From Halohasta litchfieldiae (GTDB taxonomy: Archaea > Halobacteriota > Halobacteria > Halobacteriales > Haloferacaceae): DNA of 64,000 nt. The translations under genes were made by a program, and so were the position numbers. The notes below the pieces were generated by a model, which did no database searches, was not told where the DNA came from, and saw nothing but the letters and a program-made list of their open reading frames with translations. This document shows, in pieces, positions 8,632-17,902 of this stretch; the first letter of the stretch is position 1, and every line of letters starts with the position of its first letter. Location: positions 2,294,001 to 2,358,000 of the forward strand of contig NZ_CP024845.1 in assembly GCF_002788215.1 (NCBI RefSeq). The letters are read 5' to 3'.

Positions 8632-8988
8632 TGACTACTCACCCTTGTTGAGGTTGATGAGGAAAACCTCTGAGTGGTTGATGAATGACTACGTAAACTG
8701 CCTCGGGGTCAAGCCCCGTGGCATCCGCCTTGTAGTTCTGTGAAATTCACTCCTCACTCAGGATCGGGTGTGGAGATCCAAACTCCTCCGTCGACAAAAT
8801 AGATTGAAGTTTGTTTGATTTTTCGGAATGAGAGAGCCGACAGACGTCGAAATTTTCAACGGCGTCGACTTCTACATTATGCAATAGTTCGCGGTTGTCC
8901 TTTCTGTTTCTGGAGACTATGTTATTGTTGATCTGACGATATTAATCTCAAACCCCTATAACGCTTCAATTTAGACTCTATTCGAAAA
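8632..8988. other. Intergenic stretch with IS-like hairpin
   Basis: No gene is seen. A hairpin at 8700-8722 (GCCTCGGGG, loop TCAAG, CCCCGTGGC, one mismatch) resembles the structured ends of haloarchaeal IS200/IS605/IS1341-type elements, so this may be the relic end of such an element. The last part, before 8989, is AT-rich and holds the 3' end of the glmS transcript. Confidence 0.4.
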
Positions 8989-10785
8989 CTATTCTACAGT
9001 GACGCTTTTTGCGAGATTCCGTGGTTTGTCGATCGGTCGACCCAGTGCATCGGCGAGATGATACGAGAACAACTGGAGCTGGACGTTCGCTAACACGGGG
9101 GCGGCGCGCTCCTCGGTTTCAGGGATCATGAGCGTCTCGTCGGCGATCTCGGCGGCATTGGATTTCCCATCCGTGACCGCAATTACTGGTGCGCCACGAG
9201 CCTGAACCTCCTTGATGTTTCCGAGTGTTTTCCGGGCCCGTTCGTCGTCACCAGTCACGACCGCGAATACCGGTGTGTCAGGAGTTACAAGTGCGAGTGG
9301 GCCATGCTTGAGCTCGCCCGCCGGGAACCCCTCAGCGTGTTCGTAGCTGATCTCCTTGCATTTGAGCGCGCCCTCCAGAGCGACCGCGACGTTCGTTCCC
9401 CGACCGATGAAGAAGTAGGCATCGCTACCGCCGTACTCCTCAACGAGTTCTTCGGCGGCCGAGGAGTCGAGAATCGACTGCACGTCGTCCGGCAGGTTCC
9501 GAAGTGACTCGATGAGGGGGCGGAGATCTCGCGGCCCGTCGACCAACTCCTCGGCGAGCAGATTACAGCCCACGAGCTGCGAGGAGAAGGTCTTGGTTGC
9601 GGCGACCCCGATTTCGGGTCCAGCGCGGATGTAGACCGCGTGATCACATTCGCGAGCGGCCGTCGAGTTGACCGTGTTGGTGAGTGCGAGCGTGTTGACA
9701 CCGCGGCTTTTCGCGTCCCGGAGCGCAGCAAGCGTGTCAGCGGTCTCGCCGCTTTGGGTGATTCCGACCACGAGTGTGCCGAGAGTGAGCGGCGGCGGCG
9801 ATAGTGCGTACTCGCTTGCGAGATACGCCTCTGCGGGAATGCCCATTTCTCGGAGGATGGCCGCTCCGTACAGCGCAGCGTGGTACGAAGTACCACAGGC
9901 AACGAACTGGACCGCATTTGGTTGCGGGATCTCGTCGATCTCCTCCAAGGTAACTGTCCCTGCGAGGGCGTCGCTTCGCCCGGAGAAACACTGTCGGAGC
10001 GCGGTGGGCTGTTCGTGAATTTCTTTGAGCATGTAGTGGTCGTACCCACTCTTGCCCGTGGCCTCGGCTGTGTAGGAGACAGTCTCGACGTCGACGTCGA
10101 CCGGCTCACGATCCCCATCGAGGATCGTATACCCGGTTTTCGTGGCGATCACACGGTGGCCGTCTTCGAGGAAGACGACATCACGGGTGTGTTCGACGAA
10201 GGCCGGAACATCGCTCGCCAGATAGGTACAGTCGTCACCGACGCCAACGACGAGTGGCGAGCCTTGGCGGGCAGCGTAGATCGTTTCGCTACCGTCGATG
10301 ATTGCGGCGATGGCGTAGCTCCCTTCGAGGCGGTCGACGGTGTTGTGGAAGGCGGTTTCGGGGTCGTCGCCGGCGTCCAATGCTTGGGCGATCAGATGCG
10401 GGACGACCTCGGTGTCGGTGTCGCTAGTGAAGGTGACACCTCCCTCTTGGAGTTCGGCTTTGAGCTCGGCGTAGTTCTCGATGATTCCGTTGTGTACGAC
10501 CGCGACTCGCCCGGTTTCATCGGTGTGTGGGTGGGCGTTGCGGTCGTTTGGCGGGCCGTGGGTGCTCCAGCGAGTGTGGCCGATGCCGTAGGTGCCGGTT
10601 GGCTCGGTGGTCTCGACGACCTCGGCGAGTTCGTCGAGTTCTCCAGATTTGCGGAGTACTCTCATTGATGGGCCGAGTGCGATACCTGCCGAGTCGTACC
10701 CTCGGTATTCGAGGCTTCGGAGGCCCGCCATCAGTACGTCGACGGTACCATCACCACGGCCGATACAGCCGACGATGCCACACAT
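8989..10785 (-). CDS. glmS: Glucosamine-fructose-6-phosphate aminotransferase
   Basis: 598 residues, full length. It starts MCGIVGCIG with the catalytic Cys2 of the N-terminal glutamine amidotransferase domain; two SIS sugar-isomerase domains follow (about 280-410 and 450-580), and the protein ends with the family's PRNLAKSVTVE. It converts fructose-6-phosphate and glutamine to glucosamine-6-phosphate, the first step to UDP-GlcNAc. The start overlaps the stop of the upstream glmU-like gene by one base (TAATG), so both are cotranscribed leftwards. The product feeds the glycan genes to the right. Confidence 0.97.
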   Translation of the reverse strand: MCGIVGCIGRGDGTVDVLMAGLRSLEYRGYDSAGIALGPSMRVLRKSGELDELAEVVETTEPTGTYGIGHTRWSTHGPPNDRNAHPHTDETGRVAVVHNGIIENYAELKAELQEGGVTFTSDTDTEVVPHLIAQALDAGDDPETAFHNTVDRLEGSYAIAAIIDGSETIYAARQGSPLVVGVGDDCTYLASDVPAFVEHTRDVVFLEDGHRVIATKTGYTILDGDREPVDVDVETVSYTAEATGKSGYDHYMLKEIHEQPTALRQCFSGRSDALAGTVTLEEIDEIPQPNAVQFVACGTSYHAALYGAAILREMGIPAEAYLASEYALSPPPLTLGTLVVGITQSGETADTLAALRDAKSRGVNTLALTNTVNSTAARECDHAVYIRAGPEIGVAATKTFSSQLVGCNLLAEELVDGPRDLRPLIESLRNLPDDVQSILDSSAAEELVEEYGGSDAYFFIGRGTNVAVALEGALKCKEISYEHAEGFPAGELKHGPLALVTPDTPVFAVVTGDDERARKTLGNIKEVQARGAPVIAVTDGKSNAAEIADETLMIPETEERAAPVLANVQLQLFSYHLADALGRPIDKPRNLAKSVTVE

Positions 10786-12005
10786 TAGCGGACCACCTCA
10801 CTGCCAGCGTTGATGTGGCCACGAATAATTACGCCTGCGCCAATGGTCGACCCGGGACCGATTAGTGCCCCCGGTTCGAGGGTCGCGCCGCCGCCGATGT
10901 CGACCCGATCAGCGATCACGCCACCGAGGTCGACGTTGCTGTAGACCTGCTCGTCTAAGACGACATCCGCTGGTCCACCGGCAGCGGTGAGTGCGGCACC
11001 GATCTCGCAGCCCTGTCCAGCGACGAGTTCGATGGCGGTGGTGTTGGAGCCGATGACGGTGTCAGTGTCGACGACGACATCGCTGACTACCGATCCGGAG
11101 CCAACTGTGGTGCTTGCACCGATAGCAGCGTACGGACCGACGACTGCGCCAGCCTCGATCACGGCGTCGCTGTCGACGACGACCGGGCCGACCAGCGTTG
11201 CATCGGGGTGGACGTGTGCCGACTCGGCGACGTAGATGTCAGTGTCGACGGTCGGTGCGTCGACCCAGCCACGACTCAGGAGCTCTCGTGAGAGCGACAG
11301 CAGATCCCACGGATGGGTGGCATCCATCCAGAAATGATCGGTGCGGACGCCACTGACGCTGTGGTTGTCGTCGGCGATCAACTGTTGGATAGCATCGGTC
11401 AGCGGAAGTTCGCCACGTTCGACGGACAGCGTCTCCAATGTCTCGAATATCTGCTCGGTGAAAGCGTACACCCCCGCGTTGAATAGCCGAAACTCGCCAC
11501 TTGCTGGCTGTTCGATGAGTTCGGTGACTTCGCTTCCGTCGAGATGAACTGCACCGTAGTCGACGGCCTCCGGCCCTTCGACAACCGCCAGTGTTGCTGT
11601 CCCGTCGCCGTGAGCCTCACTGACGGCCTCGACGATCCGGTGGTCGATAATCTGATCGCCATTAACTAACAGGAAAGGTCCATCCGGCCCATCGCGCGCC
11701 TGAAGGAGAGCATGCCCACTGCCGAGTTGATTGGCCTGTGTGTGGTAGGTAATCGGAACGTCACGGTAGGTAGAGTCGAAATACGAACGAACTCGGTTAG
11801 CCTGATACCCCACGACGAGATGAATATCGTCGACACCGGCGTCGATCAGGGCGTTGAGAACGTGTTCAAGAATCGGGCGGGTTCCGGCCGGTAACATCGG
11901 CTTTGGCCGGTTTGCGGTCAGTGGACGAAGCCTGATACCCTCACCAGCGGCCAATACGACCGCAGAGGAGGGTCGACTGTCGTCGCTGACAGGACTGTTT
12001 GACAT
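10785..12005 (-). CDS. GlmU-like sugar-1-phosphate nucleotidylyltransferase
   Basis: 406 residues. The N-terminal half is a nucleotidyltransferase domain with VVLAAGEGIRLRPLTANRPKPMLP split by the usual G-x-G-x-R-x-x-P-x-T...K signature, and FLLVNGDQI for metal binding. The C-terminal half is a left-handed beta-helix of hexapeptide repeats (ADRVDIGGGATLEPGALIGPG style), typical of acetyltransferases. Archaeal proteins of this design act on glucosamine-1-phosphate (acetylation and uridylylation) or on other hexose-1-phosphates. Coupling with glmS makes UDP-GlcNAc synthesis the likeliest role; glucose-1-phosphate transfer remains possible. Confidence 0.85.
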   Translation of the reverse strand: MSNSPVSDDSRPSSAVVLAAGEGIRLRPLTANRPKPMLPAGTRPILEHVLNALIDAGVDDIHLVVGYQANRVRSYFDSTYRDVPITYHTQANQLGSGHALLQARDGPDGPFLLVNGDQIIDHRIVEAVSEAHGDGTATLAVVEGPEAVDYGAVHLDGSEVTELIEQPASGEFRLFNAGVYAFTEQIFETLETLSVERGELPLTDAIQQLIADDNHSVSGVRTDHFWMDATHPWDLLSLSRELLSRGWVDAPTVDTDIYVAESAHVHPDATLVGPVVVDSDAVIEAGAVVGPYAAIGASTTVGSGSVVSDVVVDTDTVIGSNTTAIELVAGQGCEIGAALTAAGGPADVVLDEQVYSNVDLGGVIADRVDIGGGATLEPGALIGPGSTIGAGVIIRGHINAGSEVVR

Positions 12006-12059
12006 GCAGTGGCGTTTGTCTGTTTGGACTTAACGTTTGCTTAGAATGAGCACATGTTG

Positions 12060-12070
12060 TTTTTATATAC
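12060..12070 (-). promoter_or_regulatory. Possible promoter of the glmU-glmS operon
   Basis: GTATATAAAAA on the minus strand lies about 55-65 bases before the ATG at 12005, which would give a leader of some 30 bases. The 200-base gap also holds the start region of the divergent ABC exporter gene. Confidence 0.4.
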
Positions 12071-12205
12071 TCGTTATATTTGGCCTGTTGGCTTGAAGGG
12101 GATATTGAACAATTACAAGTAATACATAATTGATGGCTGGTGTCACCTGCTCGTTTGCAAACAGCATCCTTATCTTCGTCACTATTGGATACCCAATAAC
12201 TCATA

Positions 12206-14002
12206 ATGTCTACAAACAATGAGACGCTCTCAACTCAAGAAAAAATTCGGGCACTCAAACGTGTTGGTCGCTATCGACCAAAGTTTGCTTTTATGCTCGT
12301 TGTGTTGGGTGGATTCGTCGCATTTCTTGAAGGAACCGGACTGAGCTTTATTTACCCGATTATTGAGACGGCTCAGACTAATGATCCAACTAATGTAAGC
12401 GGACCTGTGATGGAAGGATTCATTGGAACCTACCAATTCTTCGGAATCCCCTTTTCACTGGGATATTTGATTGTGGGTGTTGCGTTCGTAATGACCATTC
12501 GGTACACGATGTCGTTCCTCGTCCGATGGCTCGCTGTCATACTTGGGAAACAGTACGAGAAGCATCTTCGCACGAGGGCGTTTGAAGGTGCGCTTGATGC
12601 GGAAGTCCAATATTACGATGAGCAGGGAACTGACGATATTCTCAATGCTATTATCACAGAAACACGGTATTCGGGACGAGTAATTAAACAAGGGATTGCG
12701 ATGTTGGAGACGTTATTTTTAGTTCTTATGTACATTGCTGTAATGTTTTATATCACTCCCTCAATGACACTTCTTGCGATGGTACTTCTTGGTGGAATCA
12801 CCGTACTCCTTCGGGTTGTTATCGAACCAGCAGTAACCGTTGGGACCCGGGTTGCAGAGGCAAACGAGCTCGTCCAAGAGACCGTTCAAGCAGGAACACA
12901 GGGAATTCGTGATGTGAAACTGTTTGGACTCCGGTCAGAAGTGTTCTCTACGTTCTCTGAGTCTATCGATCAGTATACTAGTTCAGAAATAGATCTCACC
13001 CGGAACGAAATCGCGATCAAGAATTTCTTCGAACTCTCGGCAGCAATCACGATCTTTGTACTAATCTATGTCGGCTTCACGTTTACTGGACTCTCACTCG
13101 GCGAACTCGGAATCTTTCTTATTGCAATGTTCCAACTCGCACCAAAGGTAAGCGATCTCAACTCGAAAGTCTATCAAGTTGAAGGATATCTCTCTCATGC
13201 GCTTCGAACACAGACGTTTCTTGATCGGCTTGATAGACACGAAGAGCACAGCGGCGCTCGCTCAGTAACACACGTCTCTAGTATCGAATTTGATGGGGTC
13301 AAATTCGCGTACAATGAAGACGAACAGGTGCTTCGTGAACTTTCATTTACGGCTAACAAAGGAGATTTCATCGCATTTGTTGGCCAGTCTGGAGCTGGAA
13401 AGTCGACGATTGTCTCGCTGATCGCACGGATGTATGATCCCGATCAGGGAGAGATCCGTGCCGATGGCGTTCCAATTACGGAGTATAATCTCGAATCCTG
13501 GCGCAAGCGAATCGCTGTCGTGCGCCAACAGCCGTTTATTTTCACCGACTCCTTGGAAAACAACATCACGATTGGGAATCGAGAAGCGACGCGACAAGAA
13601 GTCGAAGATGTCTGTGAGATCGCAAAGGTTGACGAGTTCGTCGACGACCTCCCGAATGGCTACGAGTCGCAACTGGGTGATGATGGGATCCGATTATCAG
13701 GTGGACAGCGGCAACGTGTGGCGTTAGCGAGAGCACTGCTGAAAGATGCTGACTTCCTCGTGCTAGATGAGGCGACGAGTGATCTTGACTCAAGCCTGGA
13801 GAAAGAAGTACAAGCCGCGATTGAGTCAATGGACCGAGAGTATGGGATCATCGCGATTGCTCATCGGCTGTCGACGGTCAAGAATGCAGATCAGATCTAT
13901 ACGGTCGAAAAAGGCGAGATCATCGAATCCGGCACACATCAGGAGTTGCTTGCTGAAGAGGGCGATTATGCGGACCTGTACACGATCCAGTCGAAAGCAT
14001 AG
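12206..14002 (+). CDS. ABC exporter, candidate lipid-linked glycan flippase
   Basis: 598 residues: an N-terminal membrane domain with about six helices (roughly 25-320), then an ATPase domain with Walker A GQSGAGKST (about 393-401), signature LSGGQRQR (about 497-504), Walker B FLVLDEATS (about 516-524) and a switch His (IAHRLST). It is a half-transporter of the MsbA/PglK type that would work as a homodimer. PglK-like half-transporters flip lipid-linked oligosaccharides in bacterial N-glycosylation. Its place between glmU-glmS and the neu/agl cluster makes that role attractive here, as inference; drug or lipid export is the alternative. Confidence 0.85.
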   Translation: MSTNNETLSTQEKIRALKRVGRYRPKFAFMLVVLGGFVAFLEGTGLSFIYPIIETAQTNDPTNVSGPVMEGFIGTYQFFGIPFSLGYLIVGVAFVMTIRYTMSFLVRWLAVILGKQYEKHLRTRAFEGALDAEVQYYDEQGTDDILNAIITETRYSGRVIKQGIAMLETLFLVLMYIAVMFYITPSMTLLAMVLLGGITVLLRVVIEPAVTVGTRVAEANELVQETVQAGTQGIRDVKLFGLRSEVFSTFSESIDQYTSSEIDLTRNEIAIKNFFELSAAITIFVLIYVGFTFTGLSLGELGIFLIAMFQLAPKVSDLNSKVYQVEGYLSHALRTQTFLDRLDRHEEHSGARSVTHVSSIEFDGVKFAYNEDEQVLRELSFTANKGDFIAFVGQSGAGKSTIVSLIARMYDPDQGEIRADGVPITEYNLESWRKRIAVVRQQPFIFTDSLENNITIGNREATRQEVEDVCEIAKVDEFVDDLPNGYESQLGDDGIRLSGGQRQRVALARALLKDADFLVLDEATSDLDSSLEKEVQAAIESMDREYGIIAIAHRLSTVKNADQIYTVEKGEIIESGTHQELLAEEGDYADLYTIQSKA

Positions 14003-14013
14003 CATCTCGTCGT

Positions 14014-14033
14014 CCCACGATTGAACTCGTGGG
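14014..14033 (+). terminator. Hairpin after the ABC exporter gene
   Basis: CCCACGA, loop TTGAAC, TCGTGGG forms a perfect 7-bp stem 11 bases after the stop codon. It may act in transcript ending or protection; archaeal termination mainly uses T-runs, which are weak here. It also resembles IS200/IS1341-type end hairpins. Confidence 0.35.
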
Positions 14034-14547
14034 CTCATCCGTAGACTTATAATCTGTCGACATCGCGTGGATGCAGTGTAGTCGCCGTTCCCGCTCACCG
14101 TACAGAGTTGAGGGCGAGATAACCGTTGTTCAGCCTATCGGGGCGTTTACCCGATGGGTAGCACTCTCTCCGATATTTTCGCCGTCGCAAAGTCTCATAT
14201 TGACTGTGCTGCCGCCAGACATTGTCTGTCGATCCGATTCTGATCTCTATCCATTGAGTATCCACCGTTGTTACAAGTAAACTATCTCTCAGCAGTACGA
14301 TTCGTACTGGACTGGTGTCCATACTTCGAGCAGGTCTGACTGATAAATGTAGGCGGAATTAGATTTTATTCTCGACATTTTCTTCGCTGATGTCTTCGTT
14401 GAGCAGCTCTGGGATAGCAGTATGAACCAAAGTTTAAGCAACCGATTTATATAAGGTAGTATTAGACGAGCAAAATAGGTCTGTGAGTGATTAGAATAAC
14501 ACCGGTTATTTAAATACATTCGAAGACGTGTAATTTGATAATTAATG
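14034..14547. other. Intergenic stretch with promoter-like AT-rich end
   Basis: No convincing gene. Around 14135-14160 there is a 6-bp stem (ATCGGG...CCCGAT). From about 14440 the DNA is AT-rich with TATA-like elements (ATTTATATAAGG near 14444, TTATTTAAATAC near 14507). These look like the original promoter region of the genes now beyond the ISH6 copy that begins at 14548. Confidence 0.4.
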
Positions 14548-15991
14548 GGTCGTGTCGCAAAGTCCTCTAGAGTTCAGTAGTAACTGACTCCCGTGAAGGC
14601 GGGGTTGCCTCTGGTGTCCAAACCGAGGTACCCCATGCACGCCACAATCGACGTGCGGTTCGAACTGAGTATCGACGACGACAAAACGCTACCGCTCGCC
14701 ACGCTTGCCGAGGCCGTCACTGACCAGAACCTCGAAGCAGTCCTTCTCGAATCGCTGGTCGAGAGCCTCGACGCCGCCAGCGTCGAGGCGCTCTGTGGTG
14801 AGAAACACGCACATGGCAACGGTGACCAGCGCTTCCAACGCGCCGGCACCGACACCCGCACAGCTGTCACAACTGCCGGAGAACACGAGTTCTCTCTCCA
14901 CTACGTCGAAGATACAGCCGCTTCCCCAGACGAATCCAGCTACTTCCGGCCCGTCGAAGACGTTCTCGACTTCGACGGGCAGAACCGCTATCAGCAGGAC
15001 ATCGCCGCCAAAAGCGTCGATCTCGCTACCTCGCTCAGCTATCGAGACGCTGCCAATCACGGCGACAGCTTCGTCTCGATGCCGTCGCCGACCACCATCA
15101 ACCGCCGTGCCAAGAAATACGGCCACAAGCTCAAACAGTTCCTTCCAGACTGTGTCGCTGGCACAGACGCTGACGCCGTCATTCCTGACGGGACAAAGTG
15201 CCACAGCCAAGACGACGACCGCTCGTCCCACTCCGTCCAAGCAACGCTCGGCGAAGACACCGCCGAAGAGTCACGCTCCCTGCTGGATCTGTCGGTCAAC
15301 GCTGACTGGGACGAAACTGCCGCCGAACTCGATGATATCGGCGCAGTCACTGACGACGCGACGGTCGTCAGTGACGCTGATAGCGGCATCGTCACAGCCT
15401 TTACCGACGAAAACCGTGACCACCAGCTCGATCTCGTCCACGTCGGCCGAACGCTGGGTTACACCCTCTGGGACGATGGCGTCTTCTCCTTGGACCGTCG
15501 GAAGGAGATCGTTTCGGAGGTGATCGACGAGGTGTTCCATCTGAAGAACTCTGTGGCGAAGCATCGTCCAGCGGAGGAGTTCGCGGCGATCCGCTCGCGG
15601 ATCGCGCGAACGAGAGAGCGATTAGAGAAGACAGCGTGGCAACTGGAGCAGTTCGGGTCAGCAAAGGCTGCAGGGTATCTTCGGCGGTGGCTGCCGTCGA
15701 TTGTGACGTTCGCCGAGCACGCTGTCGAGGGGTTCGAGGTTCCGTGGACCTCGAACCCCGTCGAACGACTGATGGGCGAGGTCAGCAAGCGGTGCAAGAA
15801 CCAGTGGATGCGCTGGACAGCAGAGGGATTGGAAGCGATACTCCAACTTCGGTTGGTGAAGTACGCCGACCCCGAGTACTACCAAGCGTTCCTCGACGAA
15901 CTGCTCCAACGTTCGACCAAAACAGCAATCAACTGTGACCTCTCAATTGAGAGTACCAGCGGCAAAGTCTAGACCGCTTTGCAACACGACC
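14548..15991 (+). mobile_element. ISH6-family insertion sequence, copy 1
   Basis: 1444 bp, apparently identical to copy 2 at 44393-45836. The ends are imperfect inverted repeats: GGTCGTGTCGCAAAGTCC then TCTAGA on the left; on the right, read inwards, GGTCGTGTTGCAAAGCGG then TCTAGA. Unlike copy 2 there is no matching 8-bp target duplication: the 8 bases are AATTAATG on the left and AATATATT on the right. That suggests recombination between element copies or sequence loss after insertion. It lies just before neuB. Confidence 0.9.
14635..15972 (+). CDS. ISH6-family transposase (copy 1)
   Basis: 445 residues from the ATG at 14635 (a start 14 codons upstream is possible). Features include an acidic N-terminus, conserved CGEKHAHG and RFQRAGTDTR, catalytic-type acidic residues in IPDGTKCHSQ and VSDADSGIV, and a C-terminal VPWTSNPVERLMGEVSKR with the expected Glu. 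The overall design is that of the ISH6 transposases of haloarchaea (DDE/DEDD-like). The protein is identical to that of copy 2, so the transposition was recent. Confidence 0.88.
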   Translation: MHATIDVRFELSIDDDKTLPLATLAEAVTDQNLEAVLLESLVESLDAASVEALCGEKHAHGNGDQRFQRAGTDTRTAVTTAGEHEFSLHYVEDTAASPDESSYFRPVEDVLDFDGQNRYQQDIAAKSVDLATSLSYRDAANHGDSFVSMPSPTTINRRAKKYGHKLKQFLPDCVAGTDADAVIPDGTKCHSQDDDRSSHSVQATLGEDTAEESRSLLDLSVNADWDETAAELDDIGAVTDDATVVSDADSGIVTAFTDENRDHQLDLVHVGRTLGYTLWDDGVFSLDRRKEIVSEVIDEVFHLKNSVAKHRPAEEFAAIRSRIARTRERLEKTAWQLEQFGSAKAAGYLRRWLPSIVTFAEHAVEGFEVPWTSNPVERLMGEVSKRCKNQWMRWTAEGLEAILQLRLVKYADPEYYQAFLDELLQRSTKTAINCDLSIESTSGKV

Positions 15992-16001
15992 AATATATTT
16001 G
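15992..16001 (+). promoter_or_regulatory. Hybrid neuB promoter at the ISH6 edge
   Basis: AATATATTTG directly abuts the right end of ISH6 copy 1 and ends 26 bases before the neuB ATG. The bases upstream of this TATA-like box, where TFB would bind, now belong to the element. Confidence 0.45.
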
Positions 16002-16027
16002 TTACCCTCTCAATCCAGTGGATAGTG

Positions 16028-17035
16028 ATGGAAATCGGATCAACTAAAATAGGCTCCGGGTCCGTGTATTTTATCGCCGAAGCAGGGAGTAATCATAATG
16101 GTAATCTTGAAGTCGCAAAGCGCTTGGCGTCGGTCGCTGCTGAGGCCGGTGCAGATGCAGTCAAATTTCAGACTTTTGTCCCGGAGGAACTCATTTCAGC
16201 GCAGAGTGACGATATTGATGCTCTCCGAGAGTTGATTCTTGAAGAGGAAGAGATGCGGTTGCTCCAAGAACACACAGAAAACCTTGGTATTTCATTTTTA
16301 TCGACCCCATTTGATGAGGAAAGTGTAACGACTCTTGACAATCTTGATGTTGATGCGTTCAAAATCGGTTCCGGAGATCTTGTTAACCACCCGTTGCTTG
16401 AACACGCAGCTAGTTTCAGCAGACCACTAATCGTGAGCACGGGTATGGCTAACAAAGGTGAAATCAGGGCAGCAGAAAATCATATCAAATCAATTAACCC
16501 AGATCTAAACGTTGCTTTTCTTCATTGTATTTCGGCATATCCAACAGAGATAGTTGATCTCAATCTTAGGATGATGTCTGACATTGATGAGTTAGTTGAT
16601 GGCCCCGTTGGATTCTCAGACCATTCCAGAGCAGTTGAGACGCCAGGCCTTGCGGTGGCATCAGGTGCGTCTATTGTCGAAAAACATTTCACATTAAGTA
16701 GACATTTGCCGGTTCCTGATGCCGAAGTTTCTCTTGAACCAGATGAACTGGCTCAGGCAGTGGACATTGCTCGCAATGCCGCTAACGCTTTAGGGTCCAG
16801 TAAAAAACACCCGATTGAGGCAGAACGGCCAAACAAAAATGAGTTCCGTAAATCTGTACACACCACGACAGACATCCCCAGGAATACGATGATCAACGAA
16901 GATGATCTCAAGCTTATCAGACCAGCAGATGGATTGAAACCTACAGAATTGGACGCAGTGATAGGAACTAAAACACGGTCTAACCTTTCTGCCGGTGACC
17001 CGATTACGTGGGCAGATCTGTATATCAAGGAGTGA
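16028..17035 (+). CDS. neuB: N-acetylneuraminate (sialic acid) synthase
   Basis: 335 residues from the ATG at 16028; a longer frame reaches into the ISH6 end and is not expected to be used. It has the NeuB family N-terminal barrel (YFIAEAGSNHNGN, AGADAVKFQTF, STPFDEESV, KIGSGD, STGMAN, GFSDHS, EKHFTL) and a C-terminal SAF antifreeze-like domain (about 275-335). It condenses phosphoenolpyruvate with N-acetylmannosamine or a related 6-deoxy sugar to form a nonulosonate. neuC and neuA follow. A TATA-like AATATATTTG starts at the ISH6 boundary (15992), so the promoter has probably been altered by the insertion. Confidence 0.93.
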   Translation: MEIGSTKIGSGSVYFIAEAGSNHNGNLEVAKRLASVAAEAGADAVKFQTFVPEELISAQSDDIDALRELILEEEEMRLLQEHTENLGISFLSTPFDEESVTTLDNLDVDAFKIGSGDLVNHPLLEHAASFSRPLIVSTGMANKGEIRAAENHIKSINPDLNVAFLHCISAYPTEIVDLNLRMMSDIDELVDGPVGFSDHSRAVETPGLAVASGASIVEKHFTLSRHLPVPDAEVSLEPDELAQAVDIARNAANALGSSKKHPIEAERPNKNEFRKSVHTTTDIPRNTMINEDDLKLIRPADGLKPTELDAVIGTKTRSNLSAGDPITWADLYIKE

Positions 17036-17095
17036 ACACACTGATCATTATCGCCATTAATCAATTAGATCAACTATCAACTTCATACTTATTAT

Positions 17096-17776
17096 ATGAC
17101 ACGTAAAACAGACGCTCCGAAGAATATAGAACACATCATAGAAGAACGCGGATACCAACCCCGGACTGAACGTCATCGTATCGTCGTTGACTATATCCGA
17201 AAGTTCGATGATATCGAGTCTGTGCTTGATATCGGTTCTGGGCTCGGGGAGTTTCTCGAGACTGTCGACGAGGAACTAGAGAACGTAACAATGTATAGCT
17301 TAGATATGGATTTAGATCTGCTTGCTGAAACAGAACGTCACGTCAACGTTCACTCGGTCAGAGCGGATGCCCAACATCTTCCGTTCGAACCGAATTCGTT
17401 TGACCTCGTAACTGCCCTTGGCGTGATTGAACATGTGGAGAACCCATCACACTTCGTTGATGAAGTTCATCGTGTTTCACAGAAAAATGCTGTATTTATG
17501 ACGCCAAATATTGGTCGACCGAACAGACTCGTTGCCGCGATGTTGGGAAAGGAAATAAATGAGTTCGACGGCCACAAACAAGGGTGGGATTATCACCTTC
17601 TCACGAAGTTCCTCGAATCGAATGGATGGAAAGTCTCCGATGTCGACGTCCGGTATGTAGACTTCCCGCTATATGATTACTTTCCACGGATCGGGAGGTG
17701 GTTAAGCTACAACGTGCTACCACGCTTTTTCAAACGTGCCGGATCAGAACTTTTTGCATTCTGTGAAAAGAAGTAG
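17096..17776 (+). CDS. Class I SAM-dependent methyltransferase
   Basis: 226 residues with a Rossmann methyltransferase fold: motif I VLDIGSGLGEF (about 43-53), an acidic strand end (MYSLDMD), motif IV-like FDLVTALGVIEHVENP and post-motif MTPN. It resembles Methyltransf_11/UbiE-like sugar or lipid methylases. It sits 60 bases after neuB and before neuC, so it may methylate the nonulosonate or another sugar of the surface glycan. The substrate cannot be read from sequence. Confidence 0.85.
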   Translation: MTRKTDAPKNIEHIIEERGYQPRTERHRIVVDYIRKFDDIESVLDIGSGLGEFLETVDEELENVTMYSLDMDLDLLAETERHVNVHSVRADAQHLPFEPNSFDLVTALGVIEHVENPSHFVDEVHRVSQKNAVFMTPNIGRPNRLVAAMLGKEINEFDGHKQGWDYHLLTKFLESNGWKVSDVDVRYVDFPLYDYFPRIGRWLSYNVLPRFFKRAGSELFAFCEKK

Positions 17777-17902
17777 TCTTGGTATGTCAATGGGGAGTCG
17801 CGTTTGTTTTTCTCTTAGATATGTGATTCAAATGAATGTTAAAAGGTCACATTTATGATTGCCTCTGATCTACTTAACAAAGACGCGTCTTCAAAATAAA
17901 TC

